Both the position numbers and the translations under genes were made by a program. From Streptomyces griseosporeus (GTDB lineage Bacteria; Actinomycetota; Actinomycetes; Streptomycetales; Streptomycetaceae), in the NCBI RefSeq assembly GCF_014656055.1, contig NZ_BNBR01000002.1, positions 33,664 through 97,663 on the forward strand: a stretch of 64,000 nucleotides of DNA, written 5' to 3'. Under the pieces are notes generated by a model. It worked only from the letters and a program-made list of their open reading frames with translations, was not told the DNA's origin and did not search any database. This document shows positions 51,730-60,982 of the stretch, piece after piece (position 1 is the first letter of the stretch; the number at the start of each line of letters is the position of its first letter).

Positions 51730-52995
51730 ATGCTCGAACAGCCGCATTTCGGCCGTCGGCTGAAGAGACTCCGGCTGGCACGGGGCCTGAGCCAGGCCGG
51801 CCTCGTCGGCGACGGCATGTCGACGAGCTACCTGTCACGCCTGGAGTCGGGGGAACGGCGCCCCACCGAGCACGCCGTGTCCTATCTCGCCGACCGGCTC
51901 GGCGTCGATCCGTCCGCCCTTACCGGCCCGGCGGAAGGCAGATCTCTCACCGGGGTGCTGGCCGCCGTGACCTCGGCACCGCCCGGCATGGACGACACGG
52001 CGGCGCTCAGCCGCGCGGTCGAGGAGGACGAGGGCGAGGATCCCGCCGCCCGCTGGCAGGCCCTGTGGCTACTGAGCCGCGCCGCCGGCCGCGACGGCGA
52101 CCACGAAGGAGAGCGCGCACGGCTGCGCGAGCTCGTCGAGCTGAGCGACCTGCTGGCGGAGCCGGATCTCAGGACCCGCTCACGCGTGCAGTACGCCCGC
52201 TGCGCGCACGCCCTGGGCGACCTGCGCACGGCGCAGCCGACGGCGGCACAGGCACTCTCCATCGCCCGCGCCGCGGAACTGTCCGTCTCCGACACCCTGG
52301 CCGCGCTGTCGGTGCTGATCGGCGTCGAGACGGCACTCGGCAGGCTGAAGGCGGCCGGCCGGCACGTCGAGGACATGGAGCGGGACCTGCTGCACCGGGC
52401 CGCGCCCGCCCAGGCAGCCGAGGCACTGTGGGCGGCCGCCGTGGTGAGCAGCCGTCAGGGTGACGACGATGCCGCCCTGGCCCGGCTGGACAGGGCCCTC
52501 AATCTTCTGCGGGGCCAGGACGACCTACTCCTGTGGACCAGACTGCGGGCCGCCGCCTCCGCCGCCGCGCTGGCGATGTCCCCTCCCCGGGTGGCCGCCG
52601 CCGAGCGCTGGCTGGCCGAGGCCGCCTGCGTCCTCGACCTGATCGGCACCCCGGTCCAGCTGCAGGAACTGCGGGCGCTCCAGGCCCATCTCGCCTTCCA
52701 CCAGGGCCAGCTGGGCGAGGCCCGCGCGCTCGCCCGGGCCCTCCTGCAAGGGCAGGACCTGCGCCTGGCCTACCCCGACCGGGTACGTCTGTACGTCCTC
52801 CACGGCCGGCTGATGATCCTGACGGGCCACGCCGACGAGGGCATCGCCGTCCTGCGACGACTCGGCGCGCAGGCGACGAAGTCCGGCAACGTCGACCTGG
52901 CGGCCCACGTCTGGCAGGCGTTGGCCACGACCCTGGCCGATGTGCGCTCCCCCGGGCCGGCGCCGGAGCACATCCGCTCCGGTCCCGGGGTGTGA
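51730..52995 (+). CDS. XRE-type HTH regulator with TPR-like repeats
   Basis: A 421-residue regulator. An N-terminal XRE HTH (about 7-65: GRRLKRLRLARGLSQAGLVGDG, STSYLSRLESGERRPT) is followed by about 330 residues of helical repeats of TPR style (for example LAALSVLIGVETALGRLKAA and RLYVLHGRLMILTGHADEGI). This layout occurs in Streptomyces regulators that sense small ligands or peptides and often flank biosynthetic loci. It is divergent from the PAS-LuxR gene and may be the outer boundary of the antimycin region. GGGGGGAG lies directly before ATG 51730. The target is unknown. Confidence 0.88.
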   Translation: MLEQPHFGRRLKRLRLARGLSQAGLVGDGMSTSYLSRLESGERRPTEHAVSYLADRLGVDPSALTGPAEGRSLTGVLAAVTSAPPGMDDTAALSRAVEEDEGEDPAARWQALWLLSRAAGRDGDHEGERARLRELVELSDLLAEPDLRTRSRVQYARCAHALGDLRTAQPTAAQALSIARAAELSVSDTLAALSVLIGVETALGRLKAAGRHVEDMERDLLHRAAPAQAAEALWAAAVVSSRQGDDDAALARLDRALNLLRGQDDLLLWTRLRAAASAAALAMSPPRVAAAERWLAEAACVLDLIGTPVQLQELRALQAHLAFHQGQLGEARALARALLQGQDLRLAYPDRVRLYVLHGRLMILTGHADEGIAVLRRLGAQATKSGNVDLAAHVWQALATTLADVRSPGPAPEHIRSGPGV

Positions 52996-53207
52996 CGACG
53001 GCCCCGGCATGGGCCGCCGCCTCACCGGCGAGCACACCGTCCAACGGCTGGCCTGGCGAGGAACGAGGCGAGGCGAACTTGGCCGACGGCAGAAGTCTTC
53101 GTGTGTCCCGCACAGGCGTGTACGGCCAGTCGTTGTCGCACGGCCGGTTTCCGCTCGGGGCTCCGCGTCTGCGTCCGGTGCCTCGCAGCCACGCCGTTCC
53201 CCCCCTC

Positions 53208-54437
53208 TCAACGGACCGGGCGGGGGGCGAGGTGCCTGGTCAGCGCCCACAGCACAAGCCCCAGGCAGCTGAACACGCAGCCCAGTGCGCATACGGCGCC
53301 CCAGCCGGCCAGGGTGTAGGCGGAGGTCGCGGCGATGGCGCCGACGGCGCTGCCGAGTGAGTAGAAGACCATGTATCCGCCGATCAGCCGGCTGCCCGCG
53401 TCCGGGTGCAGCGCGTAGATCAGTGTCTGGTTGGTGACGTGGACCGCCTGTACCGCGAGGTCGAGGAGGATCACCCCGACCATCAGGGCCCAGAGCGAGT
53501 GCCGGGTGAAGGACAAGGGCAGCCAGGAGGCGGTGAGCAGGGCCAGCGCGATGCCGGTGGTCCCTCCAGAGAGTCCGCGGTCGTTCAGGCGCCCCGCCAC
53601 GGTCGCGGCCAGGGCGCCGACGACACCGATCAGTCCCAGTGCGCCGATCGCGCTATGGGGCAGGGAGTACGGGTCCTCGCTGAGGGGCAGCGCGACGCTG
53701 CTCCACAGGGTGCTGAAGGCCGCGAAGACCAGCAGACCGAACAGGGCCCGGATACGCAGCAGTCGTTCCCGCGCGAACAGGGTGATGGTCGAGCGGAGCA
53801 GCTGTCGGTAGCGCAGGGGTGTCGGCTCGGCGTCGCCGTGGCACGGCAGCGCTCGGTACAGGACCGGCGCGAGGAGGGCGGTGAGCGACGCCGAGACGAG
53901 GTACACGCTTCGCCAGCCGGCGAGATCGGCCAGGAGACCGGACGCGGTGCGGGCGAGCAGGATTCCGATGACCACGCCGCTGGTGACCAGACCGACGACG
54001 CGTCCGCGTTCACGGGGAGGGGCCAGTGCTGCCGCGAAGGCCACCAGCGTCTGTGTGACGACAGCGAGGAGTCCCACGGCGGCCATGCCCGCGAGCAGGA
54101 TCACTGCCGTGTGGGCTGTGGCCACCACGGCCAAGGCCACCACGAGGAGCAGCAGTTGGGCCACGATGAGCCGCCTGCGGTCGGCGACGTCGCCCAGCGG
54201 CACGAGGAAGAAGAGCCCCAGCCCGTATCCGACCTGCGTGAGGGTGACCACACTCCCGACGAGCGCGGGGTCCATGGACAGGTCGTCGCCCATGGTCACC
54301 AGGAGCGGCTGCGAGAAGTAGACGTTGGCCACTGCCGCCCCGCAGGCGACGGCGAACAGGAGGACGACGCCACGGGACAGGACGAACGCGCTTCGGGCGT
54401 CGCATCGTCGTATCGCGGTCTCAGCGTTGCCGGGCAT
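53208..54437 (-). CDS. MFS transporter (12 TM)
   Basis: A 409-residue major facilitator. It opens with a helix and the ANVYFSQPLL motif seen in a DHA1-like group, and has the motif-A sequence LGDVADRRRLIVAQ between helices 2 and 3. Twelve hydrophobic segments are spread evenly. It is divergent from an HxlR regulator and a 17-base inverted repeat lies between the two, so it is probably repressed by that regulator until a drug-like or electrophilic compound appears. The substrate is unknown. Confidence 0.92.
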   Translation of the reverse strand: MPGNAETAIRRCDARSAFVLSRGVVLLFAVACGAAVANVYFSQPLLVTMGDDLSMDPALVGSVVTLTQVGYGLGLFFLVPLGDVADRRRLIVAQLLLLVVALAVVATAHTAVILLAGMAAVGLLAVVTQTLVAFAAALAPPRERGRVVGLVTSGVVIGILLARTASGLLADLAGWRSVYLVSASLTALLAPVLYRALPCHGDAEPTPLRYRQLLRSTITLFARERLLRIRALFGLLVFAAFSTLWSSVALPLSEDPYSLPHSAIGALGLIGVVGALAATVAGRLNDRGLSGGTTGIALALLTASWLPLSFTRHSLWALMVGVILLDLAVQAVHVTNQTLIYALHPDAGSRLIGGYMVFYSLGSAVGAIAATSAYTLAGWGAVCALGCVFSCLGLVLWALTRHLAPRPVR

Positions 54438-54466
54438 CAGCAGTGCTCCTCCGCGGACCTCAATCT

Positions 54467-54522
54467 GGTTGCAACTTGCTACCGATTCTGACGCTAAACC
54501 ATATTGGTAGCATGTTGCAACC
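54467..54522. promoter_or_regulatory. candidate HxlR operator, 17-base inverted repeat
   Basis: GGTTGCAACTTGCTACC (54467-54483) and GGTAGCATGTTGCAACC (54506-54522) are inverted copies with one mismatch, 22 bases apart. They span the space between the MFS start at 54437 and the HxlR start at 54542. Each arm itself contains a GTTGCAAC near-palindrome, so two dimers may bind. Confidence 0.7.
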
Positions 54523-54541
54523 GCGATGAGAGGGGGACGCT

Positions 54542-54994
54542 GTGGTGGCCAGGACGCGCTTCGACGACAGCGAATGTCCCGTCGCCCGGTCGGTGGACGC
54601 GATCGGCGACTGGTGGTCCCTGCTGATCGTGCGCGATGCCTTCGACGGAAGCAGGCGTTTCGGCGAGTTCCAGCGCAGCCTCGGCGTAGCCAAGAACATC
54701 CTCACCGCGCGCCTGCGCGCCCTGGTGGCCGGCGGGGTCCTCGCATCCGTCCCCGCCTCGGACGGCAGCGCCTACCGCGAGTACGTACTCACTCCGAAGG
54801 GCAAGGCGCTCTTCCCCGTCATCGTGGCGCTGCGGCAGTGGGGCGAACAGAACTTCTTCGCCCCCGGCGAACCCCACTCACAGCTTGTCGACCGCGAACA
54901 GGGGCAACCCCTTCGCCCCCTGGAAGTGCTGTCCGCGGACGGCCGACGGCTGAACCCCGACGACACCACCGTCCACAAGACCTCCGATCAGTGA
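54542..54994 (+). CDS. HxlR-family transcriptional regulator
   Basis: A 150-residue winged-helix regulator of the HxlR type: CPVARSVDAIGDWWSLLIVRDAF, FGEFQRSLGVAKNILTARLRALV and YREYVLTPKGKAL. The conserved cysteine (residue 12) is present. It is divergent from the MFS gene with a strong inverted repeat between, so autoregulation and transporter control are likely. GTG 54542 is the start. It is convergent with the macro-UDG-ART gene, 72 bases away. Confidence 0.92.
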   Translation: MVARTRFDDSECPVARSVDAIGDWWSLLIVRDAFDGSRRFGEFQRSLGVAKNILTARLRALVAGGVLASVPASDGSAYREYVLTPKGKALFPVIVALRQWGEQNFFAPGEPHSQLVDREQGQPLRPLEVLSADGRRLNPDDTTVHKTSDQ

Positions 54995-55066
54995 TCTCAG
55001 CCGGAGACCGGGCAGGGGCGCGGACGCCCGGCAACCAACACCGTGGCCAACGTGATCGGGAGCGGT

Positions 55067-57463
55067 TCAGGACACCACGGGAGGGGCGTCCGTGACCTCG
55101 CTCAGCCGGACCGTGCACAGCCCGCGGGGCTCACTCTTCACCTCGGTCACCTTGAGTTGGGTGCCTGGCGTAAGGATGTATTCCTCCTCGCCGGTGAAGG
55201 CGGAGAAGCTCTTGATCCCGACCGCCCTGGCCGGCGTCACCTCGAAGAGGGTCCGCTTGCCGCGACTTCCCAGGAACGCCCGGGCCACCTTCAGCTCGGA
55301 GGTGCACGAGGAGACGCCCCACCAGGTCACCGTCCGGCCCAGCGGGTACTGCGCCCGCAGGTCCAGCGACACCCCGCGCCACAACGGCTTTGTGTAGGCG
55401 GGCAGTTCCGACACCGCCGAGAACAGCAGCCGCAGGTACGGCAGATAGGGCGTGAGCCTGCTGCGGTCCGGGGAGCGCAGAACGCGGTTGATCTCACGGT
55501 AGAAGGCTGACTCACAGGTGTAGAGGTGGAGCGCGGCGATCGCGTCCGCGGACAGGCCGCCGCCTGCCGCCTCGTCCGCACGCTGCTTGCCGAAGTCGTG
55601 GGAGCGTCCGATGTGCCCGGCCAGCCCGGGCAGCGCCGCGGAGACGGGGGCCACGGCGTTGTGGAAGTCCAGCAGCGGGGTGTCGAAGACGCCGGTGATC
55701 GCGGGCAGGACAAGGCCCTCGTCCTTGACGCTGGTGAGGCGCTCCAGGTACAGCTGGTGCAGGTTCATCGTCGACTCGATGAACGCACCCATGCGCGCCG
55801 CGACACCTCCGTCCGCACCGCCTGCGCCGGCCGCCGTCTCGTTCCACCCCTTGCTGGGCAGCCAGTCGATGCCGTCGGCGCCCAGCGAGGCCAGAGCGTC
55901 GTTGACCTGAGTGAAGTGGTCGCCCTCGCAGAAGATGTCGCCCTGTGCCGCCGGGTTGGCGTGGTCGAGATGCCGGACCTCGACGTCCGGGTACTTCTGC
56001 TGGAGGCGCAGGACGACCCGCTTAAGGTTGCGGGCGTGCGCCCCCCACCATGCGAACACGACGCCGCGGTCCTCCTCGGCCGCGTCCTGCTTGGCCTTGA
56101 GGATCTCCTCGACGATCCGCTCGGCGACCGGCCGCCAGAACGCCGTGTGCTGGTCGGCCCCCATCGCCCCGTCACCGCTCGCGGTCAGCGACGCGTTCAG
56201 CAGGAGCACGCCCTGCGTCAGCATCGCCTGGAACCACTCCGGCGGCTGGACCGCGTCCCGGTCCTTCAGCAGCGCCCGCACGTCGGCGATGGGGGTCTTC
56301 TTGGGGATGCCGTACTTCCACATCGCCGCTGCCTTGATGAGGCACCGGATGCTGACGACCCGGCCGAACTGGCTGTCCTTCCAGTCGTTGAAGGTGTTGT
56401 CGAACATGGCGATGCCGGTGGCGCTCTCCGGCCGCGGGTACGGGTTCTGGCCGAAGACCACGACCTTCCACTTGTGCGGTGGGTTCGGCTTGAGCGCCTG
56501 GAACGTCAGCTCGCGGACCGGGACCACCTCGTGGCTGCGGCTCTTCCCGATGAACCGCTCGGCATCCGGCTGCGCCTCGATGACGGGCTTCAGCAGCGGG
56601 AGCCAGGCCTCCCCGCCGCCATCGAAGAGCTCGGTCAGGGCGAGGGGGTCGTTCGGATCGGGCTGGGACTGCGTCGGCTGCCCCGGTGCCGGGGCCCCGG
56701 TCGACGGTCCGGTCGCGGCGGCGGCGCTGTCGCTCGTCGCGGCAGGAGGAGAGGAGAGGGCGGCGGAGGGAGCGGGAGAGACGGTCTCGGGCTCCGGCGC
56801 GACGGGCGTCGGCGGCACGATGCGCACCCGCTGGTCGACGGGCGCGTTCTCGATCCCGTGGAGCTGGGAGATGATCGTGGACCGCAGCTCGTCGTCGTCC
56901 TCGAACCAGTGGTCGTGGAAGAGCGTGTAGCCGGTCCACATCAGGTTGGCGCACACCCGGGCCGGCACCTGGCCGGTCTGCGCCCCCAACCCGACCAGCG
57001 CCACCGATCGGATGCTGCCCGGCTTCTTGCGGTTCTGCCGGTGAACGGCCTGGAATGCGGCAGCGCACGCCAGCGCCACGTTCAGCGTGGCGCTCACATT
57101 CTGCGAGGACCGCACCATCGTGGGCGTCGATATCAGGTACCGGGGGACGGTAGCGCCGGACGGCACGCAGACCGCGCTGCCCACCGGCAAGGACCCGGCG
57201 AACCGGTCGCGGATCGCCCGCTGGACGCGCACCTGGATGCCGGACCCCAGGTACCGCTTGATGACGGCGTCGACCCCACCGTCCATCCGCCCCCGGGAGT
57301 TCGTGGGGGTGACCCAGGCGTCGACGTCCTCGTCGAGGATCGAGCCCTTGCGGATCTCGATGCCGGGGGTGTCGGCGAACGCGGCGCGCCACGCCTCCAC
57401 CACACTCTCGTTGACGTCCGTCAGCACCACCCTGAGCGCGGGCAGCACACTGCTCTCGGTCAT
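55067..57463 (-). CDS. macro domain - UNG-like glycosylase - ADP-ribosyltransferase fusion
   Basis: A 798-residue protein with three parts. Residues 8-200 form a macro domain: TPTNSRGRMDGGVD (52-65, N55) and the phosphate loop GLGAQTGQVP (158-167), with the usual strands between. Residues 215-272 are a Pro/Ala/Ser linker. Residues 285-540 follow family-1 uracil-DNA glycosylase: GQNPYP (338-343) for GQDPYH, GVLLLNASLT with N423 at the uracil-binding Asn, and HANPAAQG (501-508) for HPSPLS. Residues 560-798 are an arginine-type ADP-ribosyltransferase: LYTCESAFYREINRVLR, R696 (LWRGV), STS-like SSCTS (718-722) and EEE (759-761). ATG 57463 follows ACAGGAG. Possible role: a toxin or phage-defence effector acting on DNA or NAD; no partner gene is adjacent. 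Confidence 0.9.
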   Translation of the reverse strand: MTESSVLPALRVVLTDVNESVVEAWRAAFADTPGIEIRKGSILDEDVDAWVTPTNSRGRMDGGVDAVIKRYLGSGIQVRVQRAIRDRFAGSLPVGSAVCVPSGATVPRYLISTPTMVRSSQNVSATLNVALACAAAFQAVHRQNRKKPGSIRSVALVGLGAQTGQVPARVCANLMWTGYTLFHDHWFEDDDELRSTIISQLHGIENAPVDQRVRIVPPTPVAPEPETVSPAPSAALSSPPAATSDSAAAATGPSTGAPAPGQPTQSQPDPNDPLALTELFDGGGEAWLPLLKPVIEAQPDAERFIGKSRSHEVVPVRELTFQALKPNPPHKWKVVVFGQNPYPRPESATGIAMFDNTFNDWKDSQFGRVVSIRCLIKAAAMWKYGIPKKTPIADVRALLKDRDAVQPPEWFQAMLTQGVLLLNASLTASGDGAMGADQHTAFWRPVAERIVEEILKAKQDAAEEDRGVVFAWWGAHARNLKRVVLRLQQKYPDVEVRHLDHANPAAQGDIFCEGDHFTQVNDALASLGADGIDWLPSKGWNETAAGAGGADGGVAARMGAFIESTMNLHQLYLERLTSVKDEGLVLPAITGVFDTPLLDFHNAVAPVSAALPGLAGHIGRSHDFGKQRADEAAGGGLSADAIAALHLYTCESAFYREINRVLRSPDRSRLTPYLPYLRLLFSAVSELPAYTKPLWRGVSLDLRAQYPLGRTVTWWGVSSCTSELKVARAFLGSRGKRTLFEVTPARAVGIKSFSAFTGEEEYILTPGTQLKVTEVKSEPRGLCTVRLSEVTDAPPVVS

Positions 57464-57767
57464 CGTCCACTCCTGTCGTGCAACAGCGATTCCAAGACCG
57501 CGAACGTATCGCCCACCACTGACAACGCAGCTTCGGCAAGGGGCCGGTGACGGGCTCCCCCGAGGCCACGGCCGCCAACCCCGCACCCACCAGTACACAC
57601 AGCCCTGATCGGCACAACCGCGTACGGCATCGATGTCGGTGAGGTTCGCCCTACGAGGTGCTGGCCTCGGCAGGGCCGGCTCGCCGGCCGACCGCGATGT
57701 CCCCGGGTGTTCAGGGCCAGCAGCGCTTTTATGGCGGCGGCCCGGTTCCCCGACACCTGTCGTCCAA
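57464..57767. other. intergenic region, no gene seen
   Basis: 304 bases upstream of the fusion gene, which must include its promoter. Short open frames on either strand have no ribosome site. No operator-like repeat was found. Confidence 0.4.
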
Positions 57768-58136
57768 TCAGGGTTGCCCGGTCACGAGAACGCCGGCTTC
57801 CTTCGGGTTGACGCCGTACTTGTTCTGACCCGGGGTGCCTTCGGTCGCCATGAAGATGAGCATGACGACGAAGCCGACCAGGGGGAGCAGCCCGATCAGG
57901 CACCACCAGCCAGATCGGTCGGTGTCGTGCAGCCGTCGGACGGTCACGCCGAGCGAGGGCAGCAGGATCGCCAGCGAGTAGAGGGTGCTCGCAACCTCGC
58001 TGCCGACGTACCCGTCCACGAACATCAGGACGATGTAGATGCCCACGTTGAAGGCTGCGAACATCCAGTATTCCTGGCGGCGCGCGCGTCCGTGGAAGAC
58101 CGCGTAGTTCTTGAGGACGTCAACGTACCAGTGCAC
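57768..58136 (-). CDS. DUF805 family membrane protein
   Basis: A 122-residue inner-membrane protein of the DUF805 family, starting at GTG 58136 with the family opening WYVDVLKNYAVFHGRARRQEYW. Three membrane segments follow, and the conserved VRRLHDTDRSGWW lies between the second and third. Function in the family is unknown. An extension to 58223 is open but lacks the family pattern. The gene is upstream of, and on the same strand as, the macro-UDG-ART gene, but 304 bases separate them, so co-transcription is doubtful. Confidence 0.88.
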   Translation of the reverse strand: MHWYVDVLKNYAVFHGRARRQEYWMFAAFNVGIYIVLMFVDGYVGSEVASTLYSLAILLPSLGVTVRRLHDTDRSGWWCLIGLLPLVGFVVMLIFMATEGTPGQNKYGVNPKEAGVLVTGQP

Positions 58137-58263
58137 TGCGTTTCCCCCTGGGGCGGCTTTCAGCGGCCCGGTCGGACGACCGGACCGGCGGACGAAGCTA
58201 CGGTGGGGCCGCGTACACGTCAAACAGACTCCCCGCTGGGTGTACGGGCGCGGTCGTGCACCG

Positions 58264-59410
58264 TTACCGGAGCTCAGTCCTGCGCCGGCGATCGTAGAAG
58301 ATCGGCCACAGCGCCACGAGAACGAGCAGCCAGATGACCACTCCGGTCCGCACGCCCGTGCCGAACGCCGCCAGCAGGAGCGGCAGCCCAGTGCACGGCA
58401 GAGCCACCCACCCCAGCCACCGGCCCTCCTGGTGGGCGTCGGGCAACCAGGCGATGCCGCTGAGCAGGAAGTAGCCGGCCAGGGCCGAGCACATCAGCCA
58501 GCGCGTGCCGTCGGACAACGAGTCGGGGTGTTCGACAGCCGACCCCAGCGCGGCGGCGAGCGCCGCGAGACAGCCGGACAGGAAGCAGTGCAGCGGCAGG
58601 GCGGCTCGGGTCGGCAGGACTCCCTCGGCCAGTGGGGGACGCCGGAGTAGCCGTGCCGTAACGACAGCGTCCACACGGCGGCGAGCAGGAAGAACGACGC
58701 GACGCCGAGCGTCCACACGTCCCTGTGCCACGCGACGTCGGAGGCGGCGTAGACCACCTGGGCGATGCCTTCGCCCAGCACGATGAGGACGAACAGGCCC
58801 AGGCGCTCACTCAGATGCTCGGCCTGAGACCGGGCCACCACGACACCGGTGACCGGCGGCTGGGAACGGGAGGAGCCACCCTCCATCCGGCTCGTGCTGC
58901 GTTCGAGAGCCTCGTGCTGGTTCTCGTCTTTGTGACGCTTGACGAACTCCCGCGCGGACACCGCGAAGGTGACGTACAGGTCCAGAGCGACGCCGAGGGC
59001 CCACAACCAGTAACGCACTGGTGCATGTGCCCACAGCGAGACGATCCACGGGGTCACCCCGAGTGACATCTGGGCCGCGGGCCAGTCGACGAGCAGCTGC
59101 CTACGGCGCTGCCACGACTGGTTGGCCAGAACGCGGATCAGGACGTAGGCGAGGGCGAGGACGCGGGCGTGCTGGTCCTCCTCCTCATGATCCAGGCCGT
59201 CCACAGTGCCAGGAACAGCAGTGCGTACAGTCCCAGGTCGGACGGGCCGAGGTCGCCGCGGAGAAGATGGGCGACCTGGGCCACAGCTGTGACGGCGACC
59301 AGATCGAAGAACAGCTCCAGCCAGCTGGCATGCCGCTCCTGCGAGTCATGGGGTTCCGGCTTCTGTCCAGCCGCAGCGTCCACGTCACTCCTCGGTGTCT
59401 CCGCCGGCAC
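58264..59410 (-). pseudogene. low temperature requirement protein A (LtrA), frameshifted
   Basis: Three pieces of one LtrA-type membrane protein lie in different frames. The N-terminal piece (from 59410, SWLELFFDLVAVTAVAQVAHLL, reading to LWTAWIM near 59185) is followed in another frame by ARVLALAYVLIRVLANQSW to LRHGYSGVPHW (near 58630). The third frame then gives LPLHCFLSGCLAALAAALG to the end. At least two shifts, near 59180 and 58630, break the gene; together the pieces give about 380 residues, the normal family length. Either the gene has decayed or the sequence has errors. Confidence 0.8.
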
Positions 59411-59639
59411 GGTGCAGGTGCCCTGCCCGACAGTAAGGCCGCTGAGACTCCACCTGTGCGCAGCGACGCAGCAGCGGGAGCAGGCAGTTGCGTACGCCCC
59501 GAGGTCTTGCTCGGGAAGCGCTCACGCCCGTAGATCGACGACCGTATAGGTCGCGAACACCCTTACTGAGAGCCACGAACTCGTCGTCGACGAGCTGCTG
59601 TTGCGGGACTTCGGGTGCTTGACGGACTGCCGGTCGTGG

Positions 59640-60080
59640 TCATCGGGTGGGCCGGTAATAGGCCGCTACGGGTTCGCGCGCCTCGTCGTGGAGGGCCGGG
59701 CCGTCGTGCGGCACCGTCGGCCAGGCGCCCGACGGTGGGTTGAGCGCGACGAGTTGCTCGGTCGACAGGGCGTAGACGACCCGGCCGATGCCGGAGCGGA
59801 CGATGCCGCCGTCGCACATGCCGCAGGGCTGGCAGCTGGTGTACAGGGTGGTGCGGGCAGCCGTGTCCGGGTCGAGTTCGCGGGCCGCCCAGCGGGCGAG
59901 CTTCAGTTCCGGGTGGGCGCTGATGTCGTTGTCCCGCCGGACCGTGTTGTGGGCTTCCGCGAGCACGGTGCCGTCCGGTCCGGCGAGAAGGGAACCGTAC
60001 GGTGCGTCGCCCAGGGTGACCGCGTGGGCGGCGATGCCGATGGCACGCCGCAGAAGGGCCTCGTCGGCCGGGGTGATCAT
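59640..60080 (-). CDS. cytidine/deoxycytidylate deaminase family enzyme
   Basis: A 146-residue zinc deaminase of the CDA superfamily. The zinc site is HPELK (His and the catalytic Glu) plus PCGMC (two Cys). DAPYGSLLAGPDGTVLAEAHN is the usual substrate-side strand. Members act on guanine, cytosine or adenosine in tRNA; this short type resembles nucleoside or guanine deaminases. ATG 60080 overlaps the stop of the LLM gene (ATGA), so the two are coupled. The substrate is undecided. Confidence 0.88.
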   Translation of the reverse strand: MITPADEALLRRAIGIAAHAVTLGDAPYGSLLAGPDGTVLAEAHNTVRRDNDISAHPELKLARWAARELDPDTAARTTLYTSCQPCGMCDGGIVRSGIGRVVYALSTEQLVALNPPSGAWPTVPHDGPALHDEAREPVAAYYRPTR

Positions 60081-60889
60081 GATGGGGTGCTCCAGTGGGT
60101 TGCCACAGTGGTGATTGCTTGCCATGCCGCTCCGGGCCGGCGGGTCTCTTCCGGGTCTCCGTGGTAGGGGTCGAGTACGACGGTGTCCGCGCCGAGCAGG
60201 CGCAACTGGTCGAGGTCGTCGAGGATCTGTTCGATGGTGCCGACGCCGGCAGGCCGGTCGGAGGCGTCGACCGGTGCGCTGGTGACGCGCAGGGCGATGC
60301 GGGGCGCGAACCCCGGCAGCTCGTGCTGTCGCAGGACTTCACGCATGTGGGGCATGGAGAGCCGCAGCGGGTGCCAGGCGTCACCGAACCTCACCGCCCG
60401 CCGCAGGGCCGCCTCGCTGTGGCCGCCGATCCAGAGGGGGACCTCCCCCTCATGGCGCCCGGCACCCCTGGCCCCCCGGAGGACGCCCAGGCATTCGTCC
60501 GTCAGGCGGCCGCGCGCGGTGAACGGCACGCCCAGTGCCTCGAATTCCTGCCGGGCCCAGCCCACGCCCGCCCCGAGGACGAAGCGACCGCCGCTCAGCT
60601 GGTGGAGGTTGGCAGCCATGCGGGCCACCAGCAGGGGATGCCGGTACGGCAGGATGAGCACCGTCGTGCCCAGCCGCACCGTGGTGGTGAGGCCGGCCAG
60701 CCAGGACAGGGTCGTGAACGGCTCGTAGAACGGTTCCGGGTACCGTTCCGCCACGTCCGGGGTGATCGCCACATGGTCCGACACCATGAGGGCTCCCAAG
60801 CCGAGGTCCTCAGCGAGCCGTGCCCATTCACGCAGGATGCCGGGATCGGTTCCGGGGCCGAAATTCGGTACGTTGACGCCGAGTTGCAT
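60077..60889 (-). CDS. LLM-class (F420-dependent) oxidoreductase
   Basis: A TIM-barrel flavin/F420 oxidoreductase of 270 residues. Landmarks are the opening LGVNVPNFGPGTDP, VSDHVAITPDV, the family segment LHQLSGGRFVLGAGVGWARQEFEALG, and PLWIGGHSEAALRRAVRFGDAWHP. Such enzymes in actinomycetes usually use F420. It is coupled to the deaminase gene by an ATGA overlap, hinting at a shared salvage or degradation step for a nucleobase-like compound. It is divergent from an Lrp/AsnC gene that may control it. Confidence 0.9.
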   Translation of the reverse strand: MQLGVNVPNFGPGTDPGILREWARLAEDLGLGALMVSDHVAITPDVAERYPEPFYEPFTTLSWLAGLTTTVRLGTTVLILPYRHPLLVARMAANLHQLSGGRFVLGAGVGWARQEFEALGVPFTARGRLTDECLGVLRGARGAGRHEGEVPLWIGGHSEAALRRAVRFGDAWHPLRLSMPHMREVLRQHELPGFAPRIALRVTSAPVDASDRPAGVGTIEQILDDLDQLRLLGADTVVLDPYHGDPEETRRPGAAWQAITTVATHWSTPS

Positions 60890-60982
60890 GGGCCGAGCCT
60901 ATGCCGGTGATCATGGCGGACGGAACGGGAAGCTCCTTGCGTAGCTGCCGCTTCTCCGTGAATTTGTTGGTACTTTCGCCGC

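Noticed and set aside
59540..59660. A plus-strand stretch reading TLTESHELVVDELL followed by a Cys-containing tail, like a RiPP precursor
   Set aside because: A stop lies directly before it, it has no ATG/GTG start or ribosome site, it runs on into the antisense of the deaminase gene, and no modification enzyme is near.
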